Below, one piece after another: positions 11,690 through 23,200 of a stretch of 64,000 nt of DNA. The position numbers and the translations under genes are program-made. The stretch lies in the NCBI RefSeq assembly GCF_902686445.1, contig NC_062219.1, forward strand, positions 114,453,160 to 114,517,159, read 5' to 3'. Numbering within the stretch: the stretch's first letter is position 1; each line of letters begins with the position of its first letter. Source of the DNA: Sciurus carolinensis. Lineage: Eukaryota > Chordata > Mammalia > Rodentia > Sciuridae. The notes under the pieces are model-generated. The model made no database searches. It was given only the letters and a program-made list of their open reading frames with translations, and was not told the DNA's origin.

Positions 11690-11950
11690 TCATACAAAGG
11701 TAGAGGGTTAATTTCCCCAACTCCTAAAAACCAATTAGAAAAACACTTAATAGAATATAATCATGGACTATACATATATAGCTAACATGAAAGAAAATGT
11801 GCTTAATTCCACCTAAGGCAAATGCAAATTGAAGTATCCTGATAATAATTTCACTAAGATTTGCAGAGTAAAAATCTCTGAAAAATTTCTCCTCTAAAAA
11901 CCAGCAACAACAAACTCAGTACCAACTTTTTCTGAATCATGGAAATTAAC
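11690..11950 (+). mobile_element. Old L1 remnant
   Basis: AT-rich sequence with a diverged L1 3' ORF2 pattern ('gagggttaatttccccaac', then 'gcaaatgcaaattgaag'). Low-confidence family call. Confidence 0.4.
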
Positions 11951-12019
11951 CAAAAGCTTGTACCAATTCAGGGAGAGTTTACCCCCCCCCCCAAAATAGT
12001 GTCCCCTTCCCCTTACCTG

Positions 12020-12299
12020 ATTTAAAAGACAACTTCATAAAGTACTAATAATATATCAAAATTAAAATTAAAATAAAGATAGTTGAGGATCAGAGGAGAA
12101 AAGACATAAGTAGGAAATAAATAACAAAATGGCAGGCATAAATCCTACCTTGTTAATTACATTAAATGTAAATGAGCTAAACATTCAAATTGAGTCAGAG
12201 ATTAGCAGAATGAATTAAAAATACATGATCCAATTATAAAAATGCTACCTATAGGAGATAAACTTTATAGTAAAAAACACAAACTGGCTGAAAGTTACA
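12020..12299 (+). mobile_element. L1 ORF2 endonuclease-region part, left half of a split L1
   Basis: Contains the L1 pattern 'attacattaaatgtaaatg' and 'catgatccaattata' from early ORF2. The same L1 resumes near 14061 at the next expected position, so the sequence between is inserted. Confidence 0.7.
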
Positions 12300-12387
12300 G
12301 CAGTTCCCCCTATCTGGAGGATCCACACCAAGACCCTCACTGGGTGCCTGAAACAGGATAGTACTCAACCCTGTATATAATATATTA
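12300..12387 (+). mobile_element. Tigger/MER2-like DNA transposon, left part
   Basis: Begins 'cagttccccctatctg', then 'ccaagaccctcactgggtg' and 'gcctgaaacaggatagtac', which follow the MER2/Tigger order I remember. It is interrupted after 'taatatatta' by another element and resumes near 13597. Confidence 0.72.
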
Positions 12388-13587
12388 GTGGGGGTTCTCC
12401 CAAGAAACCTAATAGATATACACATATCAGGAACAAAGGATGTGTGTGTGTGTGTGTGTACACATACATATACATCACTATAAGAAGGCATTTGCTAGAT
12501 TGGCTTACGTGATCAGAGGTGGCATAGTCCCATGGTGGCCATCTGCAGGCTGGAGAGTCAGAGAAATCAGCCCAAGAAGCCAGAAGAATTAAAATAGAAG
12601 GCCAATGATATAGCCATAATTCAAGGCTGGAGGTCTGTCCCTCAGAGTCTCAGTGAAATTGCACTTTCTAAGGCTGAAAACCTTAGAGTCTGACGTCCAT
12701 GAGTGACAGTTTCAAGAAAAATGGACCCACTTTGAGACAACTTGATTGCAATCAAGTGCTAGCTTTCCCCTTCTTCCGCTTTTTTATTCTGGGCCCCTGG
12801 CCTATTGAAAGGGGCTACCCACATTCAGGGTGGGTCTTCCCCACTTAGTATGCTGACCCACATGCCAATCATCTCTGAAAACACCCTCACAGACTCACTC
12901 TGAAGTGTGCTTTACCAATTCTCTAAGCAATCCTCAATCCAGTCAAGTTGACAACCAAAATTAATAATCACAAGTCCATCCCTGTCAATGTGATAGCCTT
13001 ACCCATATCTTTAGTCCATACTTAACCAGATAAAGATAACAACGAGGTTATAATCCTGTCCAACATGATACAGCTATCCTGGGTAAAACCAAAACCATGC
13101 TAATTCCTTCTCCAGAAGAAGACATATAACTTTTTAAGTGATGTTTATTCTTCTCCTGATATCCCATAACTCAGAGAATGATTTAAAAAAAAATCAGCCA
13201 ATTTTATTTTACGTGATAAAGGAACAAAAGAGCAAAGAAAACAAACAAATATCTGGATGGTCAACTTATAAAGAGAAAAGGTTTATTTTGGTTCACAGTT
13301 TTGGAGGTTTCAGTCCATGGTCAACTGTCCCACTGTTTTAGGGGCCTTTGTGAGGCTGCACATCATGGTGATAGTGGGTGGTGGAGCAAAACAACTCATT
13401 TTGTGGCTGGTGAGTGAGACAGAGAAAGAGGAGACCAGAGTCCCATTATTCCCTTCAAGGGCACACCTCCAATAAACTAAAGACCTCACACTAGGCCCAC
13501 CTCTTAAAGGTTTCATACCCTCCTAACAGCACCACTCTGGGGAGCAAGCCTTTACACACTGACTTTGGTAGACACTTAAGATACAAA
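12388..13587. repeat. Unclassified 1.2-kb interspersed insert with 9-bp duplication
   Basis: Inserted in the Tigger-like element. AATATATTA is found on both sides (about 12379-12387 and 13592-13600; exact edges uncertain by a few bases). The inside has a short (GT)n at 12438-12459 and two patches of familiar mammalian interspersed sequence, 12480-12960 and 13265-13580, whose family I cannot name reliably. No coding frame was seen. Confidence 0.6.
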
Positions 13588-13596
13588 CTATAGAAT

Positions 13597-14060
13597 ATAT
13601 TATGTTTTTTCCTATAACATAAAACTATGATAAAGTTTAATTTATAAATTATGCACAGTAAAGGATCAACAACAGGAATTAAAAGAAGAATTACAAAATC
13701 TACTGGAGTAAAATTGCTGGCCTAACATTACACTTGTGTTTTGGGGCCTTTATTAAGTAAAATAAGGATTACTTGGAAAGAAGCAGTGCGATACTGCTAC
13801 AGTCAATCTGATAACCAAAATATTAAGTGAATAGTAAGTGGGTAATGTATACAGCATGCATATGCTAGACAAAGGCATGATCCATATCCTGGGTGGGATG
13901 GAGTGGGAAGATACAAGATTTCATCACACTACTCAGAATGGGGTATGATTTAAAACTTAAACATTGTTTATTTCAGGAATTTTCCACTTAGGATTTTTGG
14001 AGTGCCACTATCCACAAGTAACTGAAACTACAGAAACAAAACCATGGATAAGGAAGAGAG
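13597..14060 (+). mobile_element. Tigger/MER2-like DNA transposon, right part
   Basis: Resumes with 'tgttttttcctataacat' and 'gataaagtttaatttat' and ends 'ggataaggaagagagtactg', an imperfect inverted copy of the left terminus. It is non-autonomous; no transposase frame is present. Confidence 0.72.
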
Positions 14061-15155
14061 TACTGTGAAAGGATGAAAAAACATATTGTGCATACTAGCT
14101 AAACAAAGCTGGACGCTAATAATAGCAAACAAAATAAGTTTAAGACAAAGGTTGTTACTAGAGACAAAAGATTATTTTATAATGAAAAAAGGGCCAATTC
14201 ATCAAAAAGATACAAAAATTAAAAATATTTGTTATATACACCTAACAGAATTTTAAAATACATGAAGCAAAATCTAATAGAATTAAAGGGAGAAACAGAT
14301 AAACAGTATCAGTTGGAGACTTCAATATCTTTCTTTCAATAGTGGATAGAACAAGCATGCAGAAATACTAGACATGAACAACTCTATAAACTAATTAGAC
14401 CTAAGAGACATTTACTGAACATTTCACCCAAAAGCAAAGCACACATTCTTCTCAAATATATATGCAACATTCTTCAGAATAGCCTATATATTAGATTATA
14501 AACAATTATAAATACATTGAAAAGGGCTGACATTATACAAAATATGTTCTCTGACCATATGGAATAAAATTAAGAAACCAATAACAGAAGTATAAGAAAT
14601 ACACAAATACTTAGAAATTAAGGAACATACTACTAAATCGTGTCAAATCACAAAATAAATTAGAAATACTTAAGATAATAAAAACGCAACATACCAAAGT
14701 TTATAGGTTATAGCAAAATCACTGCTTAGATAAAATTCATGGCCTTAAACTTATTTTAGAAGAGAATAAGAATCTCAAATCAAGTATAATATTTCACATG
14801 AAACACTTAGAAACATAAAAGTCAACCAAATCCAAAGTAAGGGAGTAAGAAGAAGGGAGAAAAGATTAGAAAAGAAATGAATAAAATAGAGAAAATCAAC
14901 AAAACCAAGAGTGGGATCTTTGAAAAGATCAACAAAATCAACTCATTTGGGAAGACTCAAATGACCAAAATCGGGACTAAAACTGAAGGAAAAACTACTG
15001 ACCTTAAAATAAAGAATACTATGAACAATTAAATGCCAACAAATTATATAAACTACATGAAATGGACAAATTCTTAGAAAGGCTCAGGCTACTGAAATTG
15101 ACTCAAGGAGAAATAGAAAAACTGAATAGACCTGCAATGGATAAAAAAGTTGAAT

Positions 15156-15291
15156 CAGGGCTAGGATTGTGGCTTAGTGGTAGAGCACTTACCTAGCATG
15201 CATGAGGTATTGGATTCAATCCCCAGTACCACATAAGAAAATAAATAAACAAAATACAGGTACTGTGTCCATCCACACTAAAAATATTTTT
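15156..15291 (+). repeat. ID SINE with long A-rich tail and 12-bp duplication
   Basis: The head runs from 'gggctaggattgtggctta' to 'ggattcaatccccagta'. The tail is 'aaataaataaacaaaa' followed by a unique-looking 'actgtgtccatccacac' segment. AAAAAGTTGAAT flanks it at 15144-15155 and 15292-15303. I have the impression this tailed ID form is common in squirrel genomes. Confidence 0.9.
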
Positions 15292-16998
15292 AAAAAGTTG
15301 AATTAGTAATTTAAAAACTTTCCATAAGGTGAAGCCCAGCTGGCTTAACTGATTAATTCTACCAGATATTGAAAGAATTTAAAATCAATCCTTTACAAAC
15401 AGAAGATAAGAGACTCTTTCCCAAATATTTCTGTGAGGTCAGTGTTTCAGTGTTACTTTAATCCAAAAATCAGACAAAAAGCTTAAAGAAAACTGCAGAG
15501 TAACATTCCTGATAAAACGGAGATACGAAAATCCTGGGATTTGTCCAGGAATGCAAAGATGATTCTACATATAAAATATAATCAATGTGATATATCATAG
15601 TAATAGAATTAAGAAAAATACATAAGCATCTCAATATAGTCAGAAAAAGCATTTGACAAAATTCATTATCTTATCATGACAAAAACACTCGAAAACTAGG
15701 AATAGAACTTCCTCAATCTGAAAAAGGTTTTATAAGGTTGAGGAAATTCTTTGAAAAGCTCATAGTTAACATCATACTCAAAGATGGAAAGCATTCCCCT
15801 TAAGACTGGAAGCAAGACAAGGATGTTCACTTTTGCTGTTTCATTCAGCATTGTACTGGAGGGCAAGCAAGACCTTAGGGGGGGAAAAAGGATTTCAGAT
15901 TAGAAATGAAGAAATAAAACTATTTTCATTATATAAATATCCTCAGGAATTCACAAAAAACTTAAAGCTATTAAGTTCAGCAAAGTTTCAGGATACAAAT
16001 TAATACACAAAATCAGTTTTATTTCTCCACAGTAGTAATGAACAATACAAAAATAAAATTCAGAATATAACTGTTTACAATAGTACCAAGAACAACAAAA
16101 TATTGAGGCATAAATTTAACAAAAGATGCAATGCTACACATTGAAAACTACAAAACTCATTGGAAGATATTAAAGAAGACCAAAATATATGGAAAAGATA
16201 CCCATTTCATTGATTAGAAGACTTAATATTGTTAAAATGATAATTCTCCCCAAATTATTCTACAGATTTGATGTAAACTCTATAAAAATTATAGCTGTCC
16301 TCTTCACAGAAATTGATAAGCTGATCCTAAAATTCACATGTGAATCCAAGGAACCCAAAAGAGTCAAAATAACCTTGAAAAAGAAGAGTGAAATCAAAGG
16401 ACTTACACTTTATGATTTTAAAATTTATTATAAAGCTATAACAATCAAGACCATGTAGTTCTGGCATAAGGGTAGACATATAGACCAATGTAATAAAATG
16501 GAGAGCCTAGAAATGAACCTATATATTCAAGAAAAATTGATTTTCACAAAGGTATGGAGACAAATAGGTGAAAGAATAGTCTTTTTAACAAATGGTGCTA
16601 GGTTAACTGAATATCCATTTATAAAAGAACAACTTTGGAACCTCAGCCTACATGATATGCAAAAGTTAAAACAGATAAAGGACCCACATGTTAGAGCTAG
16701 AACTATAAATCTCCTAGAAGAAAACTCAAGAATAAATCTTTGTGCACTCAGGTTAGGTGATGGGTTCTTAGATATGACACTTAAAACACAAACAACCAAA
16801 GAGAAAAAAAAAATTGACACATTGACTTCATCATTAAAACCTTTGTGTTGCAAAATGGTGGAACTGAAAAGATAATGCACAGAAATGGAGAAAATATTTG
16901 CAAATAGAATTTGGTAAGGGTCAGTATCTAGAATATATTTTTTAAAACTTGTAAAGCACAATAAAAAGGCAAATAATCCAATCAAAAATGGACAAAGA

Positions 16999-17080
16999 GG
17001 ACTGGGGATGTAGCTCGGTGGTAGAGGACTTACCTAGCATATGCTAGGCCTTGAGTTTGATCCCCCGGGGTGGGGGGGAA
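16999..17080 (+). repeat. ID SINE inside the L1
   Basis: Sense ID head: 'actggggatgtagctcggtg', box B-like 'gagtttgatcccccg', then a short G-rich 3' end. Confidence 0.85.
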
Positions 17081-18127
17081 GCAATGATTTTCATTAGATT
17101 TTTCTCCAAGAAGATATGCCTAGCATCATTAATCATTAAGGAAACAAATCTAAACAATGAGATACCATTTCATACGTATGGAAAGGCTACAAGAAAAAAA
17201 TAGACAATAACAAGTATTGGCAAGGTTTATGGAAAATTGGAATCTTCACATATTGCTGGTGGGAAAGTAAGTGCTACAGTGACTTTTGAATAGTCTGACA
17301 GCTCCTCAAAAAGTGAAACACAGAATTTCTATATGACAACAATTCCTGGGAATTCCCAAATCACATACGTATATACCCAAGAATATATCCAAGAATTCAC
17401 ACAAGAACTTGTAAATGAATGCTTACAGAAGCATCATTCAAAACAAGCCAAATGTCTAATAGCCAATGAATAAACTGATGATCAAAGTGTGGCATATTCA
17501 TACAAACATTATTCAGCCATTACAAAGTAATGTTACAACATGGATGAATCTTGAAAATGTTATGCTAAGTGAAAGAAGCCAGACCCAAAAGACCATATGT
17601 TATTCCATCTATAAAAAGTATCCAGAATAAGCAAATATATAGAGACTGAAAACACAGTAGTGGTTATCAGGGTCTAAGGAAAGGGGAGTGGGGAGTGACT
17701 GCTAATGGGTGCAGAGTTCCTTTTTGTGGCAATAAATATGATATGAAATTAGTGATGATGGTTGTGTGACCCTCCAAATAGAACTTAAAATATTGAGTTG
17801 TATACACTAAAAGGATGAATTTTATGTTATGTGAATTTTATCTTCAAAAAAGTGCCAAAGGAAATGCAACAACAAAAGTATATAGTGGCACTGTGTATCA
17901 CCCCATTTGTGAAAAAGAAGAGTGCAATAAATATACACGATTGCTTGCATATGCATAGAATAATTTTGCTAGGATTCACATGGAGGTGTTAATACTATTT
18001 ACCTCTGGAAAGGTCAACTAAAGACTAGAGGCAGGAAGGGGAATGACATTTTTACTGTTAAGGTGTTTTTGTTCCTTTTGAATTTTGTACCATAAAAATG
18101 TATTATCTATTTTTGAAGTATAAAAGT

Positions 18128-18340
18128 CAAATGATAACAATAGCCAACATTTGCTAAGTGCTTACCACGTGCCAGGTACTATTCTAAATGCTTTGTATTT
18201 CATTTTCACAATGACATTCTTTTGTCCTACTTTTATCCTCATCTATAGAAAAGGAAACAGAGGCATATAGAAAACAAACTATACACCAAAACAAACAGCT
18301 AAGAAGTCCAGTCCGGGCTTTTGACTGCTACTCTTTATTG
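18128..18340 (-). repeat. MIR SINE
   Basis: Antisense MIR: 'aacatttgctaagtgctta', 'cgtgccaggtac', then 'aaaggaaacagaggcata'. Ancient and diverged. Confidence 0.65.
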
Positions 18341-18356
18341 CTCCTCAGAAATTTAA

Positions 18357-18512
18357 AGCAGTGGAGGAGGAGGACGGGGGAATGTAGGTGAGGAGAGAGG
18401 AAGGAGTAGGTAGGATGGAGAAATGCAAGGCAGATGGAGGGAGCAGAGGGAGAAAAAGAAGGGTAAAGAGAGGGGGAAAAGGGGTGTGAGGGGAAGAGGG
18501 AAAGGAGGGCCC
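18357..18512 (+). repeat. Polypurine (GGA-rich) tract
   Basis: About 155 nt almost wholly purine on the plus strand. It lies downstream of the ADCY10-like gene. The antisense open frame is a low-complexity artefact. Confidence 0.8.
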
Positions 18513-18669
18513 GACAGACCAGACAGACTAGATAGCACCATTTATGGGCAAGTACAGCTTCCTTTTTGCAAACATTTCTCTCCTTGTCCTTAAAGTTCTC
18601 ATCTTGGCCATTTGCAGAGAATAGTGAAGACTGGGTATAGAATAGCTTAGTATAGGCTACCTCCTATAA

Positions 18670-18890
18670 AGGCCTATACAGTCTAGAGGTTAACAGCATA
18701 AACTCTGGAATGAAATTGGCACTAGAATCCCAGCTCTACCATTTTGTGGCTATGTTTCTTAAGGTAAAACTTTTCTAAGTTTCCCATTTCTTCATCTGTA
18801 ATATGGGATAATAAGAGTACTTGCCTCTCACAGAGTTGATACAGGTTTTAAAGACTTCATTTCTGGCATAGAGTAACTATCATCACATTA
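18670..18890 (+). repeat. MIR SINE
   Basis: Sense MIR: 'actctggaatgaaattgg', 'atcccagctctaccat', 'tttcttcatctgtaatatgg', 'catagagtaact'. Confidence 0.75.
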
Positions 18891-20041
18891 GGCAAGTGAC
18901 TCCATGGACACTAGGTGACTGAGTTATAAAGTATAAAAACTCAGTGGGAAGATCATAGTCCATGGGTGAATGACCATCAAATAGAAAGTCCCATGATGGC
19001 AGCTCCAAAAAGGGAGATGAAAAAGGAAGAGAACTGGAGTCCTACACATTGCGGCAACACCACAGCTTCGCCTAAGAATACCCAAATCACAAAGCACAAA
19101 GGGGAAATAGATTCCCACAACTTCCTGTACTTCTCAAAAAAATCACTTGACTTTTTTGAATCCCCCTACCAAATCTGTGTCAAATGAAGACAGCATCCAA
19201 GCAGTCCACTGCTGGCCTTTCTTAAGTAATGGCCACCTCTTTATTAGGGGTGCAGTTTCCCAACTGCTAGTGGATCCCACCTTATAAAAGATAAAATTGG
19301 TCCATCTCAAAGCCCCCAGGCCTCCAGTCTACCTCTGGTTCTACCTTCTGTTGCAATTGTGCTAATGACTATTAAGAGTTAACAAAGATGTCAGTGCTTT
19401 CTTTAGAAACATAGGCTTTTATTTGACAAAGACACAGATTGCAGTCGGGCATTTCCTTGTATTATATACAATATGAGAATCCTGGTCCTTTAAGATTATT
19501 TTTCTTTTGTTTTAATATATATTTTGTTGAGTTTCTTCTGTGTCCTTATTCTCATTGATATCAGCCCTCTGTCAAATCCTGAAAGAAGGAACATAAAAAG
19601 TATCACAAACCAGGCTCAAAAGGAGATCGGCAGGGCCCCGAGGCAAGAAATTATATTCTTTCTTTTCTTTTTCTTGCCTACACCTTCACATACATTACTC
19701 TGTGACTTTTAAGGCCATATTTTTTACCCTTTGTGACCTCCAGCCACAGAAACAACCCAGTTATTTAAGCCAACTCCAACGAAAAACTGTCTATGACTAA
19801 GAGTTACAGAAGCTGAAACAAGAGGTTGAAGCAATTTCCTCATATAGCAATAGAATTGTTTTAGGCTGGGTCCAGCAATAGGGGGAGGATTATACTTACC
19901 TCTGGAACAAAGACTAACTCCTTACATCTGTCTGTCCTTTTTTACATTAGAGGTACAGCTTTTGACTGCTTCTAAGAATCTGAGACTGTTCTTTGTGTCT
20001 CTCACACAAGGGTTCCAGTAAGAAATGCTTACTCTGTATTC
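18891..20041 (-). other. Downstream flank and probable 3' UTR of the ADCY10-like gene
   Basis: No exon or repeat recognised. The first good minus-strand AATAAA after the stop codon is at 19418-19423, so about 0.6 kb of 3' UTR is likely if the gene is transcribed to its last exon. Confidence 0.45.
19418..19423 (-). terminator. Candidate polyadenylation signal of the ADCY10-like gene
   Basis: TTTATT on the plus strand, so AATAAA on the gene strand, about 620 nt past the TAG stop. A second AATAAA lies at 19240-19245. The choice is inference. Confidence 0.5.
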
Positions 20042-20248
20042 CTAAATTTTTTTTTCATAAGAGTTGTTTTCCTTTAGGAATTCTCCCTCTATCCAAATCC
20101 TAGTCAAGCTGGTATCAAAAGGTCTGATGGTGTTAGTCAAGAACATGGATTCTTTCTTTCCACAACTCATCACAGAGGCCTTAAGTTCAGAGACCCACTG
20201 GTGATAGACAGGGCAGGTCACACATCGAGAGAAGAACTCCTTAAAGTA
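20042..20248 (-). CDS. ADCY10P1: ADCY10-like exon 30, last, with stop
   Basis: The acceptor is 'ccatttctttcag'. Residues 1487-1554: CPVYHQWVSELKASVM and SMFLTNTIRPF (human CPRLYHLMAYVCILM, GLFLNTALRLS). It reads through an A9 run into TAG, about 50 residues before the human C-terminus. No donor lies before the stop. Confidence 0.85.
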   Translation of the reverse strand, partial: YFKEFFSRCVTCPVYHQWVSELKASVMSCGKKESMFLTNTIRPFDTSLTRIWIEGEFLKENNSYEKKI

Positions 20249-23200
20249 CTGAAAGAAATGGAAGGTCCATTAGCTCTGGAATTAGCACTCTCTTCCCCTA
20301 AAGGCCACTTTAGCAGAACATATAACAGTCTTCACTTAACATTCTCACTCAGGGCTGGGGGGACAGGAAAGTTACTGATGGCAAAATAAATCTGGAAAAT
20401 TGGTTCTGGGATACAGCAACTTGGAATATATTTTATACTCAGAAGGTAAGGCTATAGAAAGATGTGTTTAATTACAGGCTGAGTCACCAAGTAGGCCTGT
20501 TGAGAAGGGCTAAATATTAACGTTTTAATGATATCAGGTAGTAGCCATGAGAAGACATAAATTTAAGGAACCAAGTCCTAGAATCGAGATGGAAGAATAT
20601 CTGGGAAGGTACATGATGTTGATAGAACCTTTCTAAGTGGATAAACAAAGTGTTCAAGGAGGAAAGGGAGGCAGAGACAGTGAGGGAAGAATGTGGAGAG
20701 ATGCAAGTGGCAGGAAGTTAGGTGTTAGTTGAATGATGGCAGAGACACAGCTACCTGAAGTGTTTGGCTGGGGGTCTCTGGAGAAACATGCATGAAGACA
20801 CCCTCTGGCACTTTCTGTAACATCAGCACATGGCACTCTAGGAATCGGACAAAACCATGTGAACCAAATAGTGAGGCATTGGTTCTCTTCACCAACCGGC
20901 AAGCCTTGGCGAAGTGGTGGTCAAATTGGTCCCACTGTGAGTTCTGGGCAAACCTAGAAGGAAAGAGTCACAACTCTCAACTCTATCCCCTCTTTCATAA
21001 ACTGTCACTTCTTTAAGGCTCTGAGGCTCCCAGATAGTCCGAATTATGGTGCTCGAAAGTAATGAAGGCTAGCTTACATGCAAGGAAACCTAAGAACAGA
21101 CCATGATTATCAGCCTTGCCATGGGGTTGCTCTAGCTCTTAAATGAAACCCTTGACTTATGGACCCAAATCTGCTAAGGGACAAGAACTGTTTTGGTAAG
21201 ATATAGGGGATGGGTGGTGCATGGTCTTTAAAAGTGTTTGAGATGCTGAATCATCCTGCCTGGAGGGGTGAGGTGCTGAAATGAGTTCAGGAGAATCTTT
21301 CCCACAGATCTTAAGTGAGACATTACCACATGGCCAGGGAGGAATGGACCCCCAGCATGATGTTGCTTTGAGAGGTTAGAACACAGCTGTGCCCATAGTG
21401 TTGAATGAAACGTAGACACTCGCCAAAGGGCCGACACAGCAATCCTGTGGACAAAGAGAGTAACCGGGCTAGTATATATTGTCAACAGAGGAAGTGAGGT
21501 ATAGAAGATGTGGTTCAAGAGAGGGATCAAGATCAGAAAAGCAGACACGCCCTAAATCACAACTCAGACTTTAGGAAAAAGGGACCATGCCTGAGGGATG
21601 GTTCATATCACTTGTGTTCCAAACCTAGGGCCCCATCTGAGGTCTATATCCCTCAAGCGTATAAGCAGAGCCCTGGGCAAGATTTACCTTTTCCATACAG
21701 CAGCAGATCTAGGCAAGCAGAGTAGAAGCAGGCCAGGCCAAGGATATCATGACCCTGGGAAATGAGCGCCCACTGACTCTCCAGCACATGGACACACAGA
21801 TCAAATCTGCCGAGAGACAGAGCCACTGGGACCAGCTAGGGAGTGGGGGAAGATGGTGCAGGAAAGGAGGGGCTCTTAACCGTCAAAGCACCTAACACTC
21901 CCAGGATCTCTTCTCCAGAGCTCTGTTTATATAGAGAACATCTGCCTGAGATCAGACCTTGTTCTAGGAAAAGGAGGTGGGGAAATGCCTCTGGAGCAGT
22001 TGAGCTGCTATAATCCCCTACCTCCCTGCAGGGAAATGGGGGGGGGGGTAACAAAGTTTGCCCACTCGTTCCAAGAGGAGTTCCACTCTGCATTTCCACT
22101 CCTGACACCCTGCATTTAAGATAATGCTTCCTGAGGGTTCAGGATAAAGAGCCCTGGCTGTAGAAACAGAAGAGCATCTCCCTTTCCACTCCAAACTTCT
22201 CTGGAGGACATCTCTCCCATTCTTATACAATGAATATAAATAACAGAAAATGATCTTAATACTTCTCCTTCAGAAATGCAGATCTGAAGAGAACTGAGAG
22301 AACTAGATTCTCCAGAGCCGGTTTCTTGAGGTGTCTGCATATCTCATGAGCTTGAAAACCTAAGGAGGTTAAAGAGTATGGTGAGAGGCCTCCCGTGAAC
22401 CTGCACTCTGTGAAAGCTCTGGCCCACCAGCCCCAAATCCCATTACCCAGCTTGATGGAGACGTCAAGATGGCCAAGGCAGAGCTTGGTGTAGGCCAAGG
22501 CCTGCATGAGCTGGGCTGTAGCCAATAATCCCTCCCTGGAGAACCAACATAGGCTATTCTTCTGAATGGCTATCTGTTCACAGTGCAGCCACTTCTCCCT
22601 ATCGCCCATGTTCTGGGAGAACTGGGAGAGGTCCACGTAGGTAGAGACGACCTGCAGGGCAACAAACAAATTCCCCTTGCCCATTCATGTGACATTTCCA
22701 TTTGACTTCTTTTCTGTTTAAGGACCTACTTGCCTTGTGCATTGCTGCTCTCTCAATCTGGATTCCTAGTGTTCTACCACACCCTTCTATTCCACCTAGG
22801 AAATCACGCTCCTTTCATCCTTACATTTCTAATTTGATTACTCCCACTGCCGATTTTTAAACAAAGCACTTTCTCTACATGCCCCTCCTTCTTATTCAAT
22901 TCAAGACTGATTAAAACACCTCTTCTTTTTTCCCTCTACTTAAAGCCTCTGATTCTTGCTCCTTATGGCTCTTCAGAACAGCTGCTTAGATCTCTATTAC
23001 AACTATGAACACATTTGACATGTTAGTGGCTCTCTTCTTGAATTACTGTATTCCTGAGATTTATAGAACATATGCTTTCTTGTTTTTTTTCCTGTCTCTC
23101 TGGTAGCTTCTCGGTTTCTTTTATTAAACCAGCCCTTATCACCCTGCCCTTTAATATTGGAGCTATATGAACACAGTCCTTGGAATTCCTCTCTTTTCTA

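Larger units (their letters stand above)
14061..17870 (+). mobile_element. L1 ORF2 to 3' end, right half of the split L1
   Basis: Continues from the L1 part at 12020-12299 through the ORF2 reverse transcriptase region. A remnant frame at 16189-16458 reads LIRRLNIVKMIILPKLFYRF. It reaches the 3' region at about 17120-17860. Many stops and shifts; two ID elements are inserted. Translation shows no intact ORF. Confidence 0.8.

Noticed and set aside
18353..18541. Pro/Ser/Leu-rich minus-strand frame over the polypurine tract
   Set aside because: Composition artefact of a purine-only strand.
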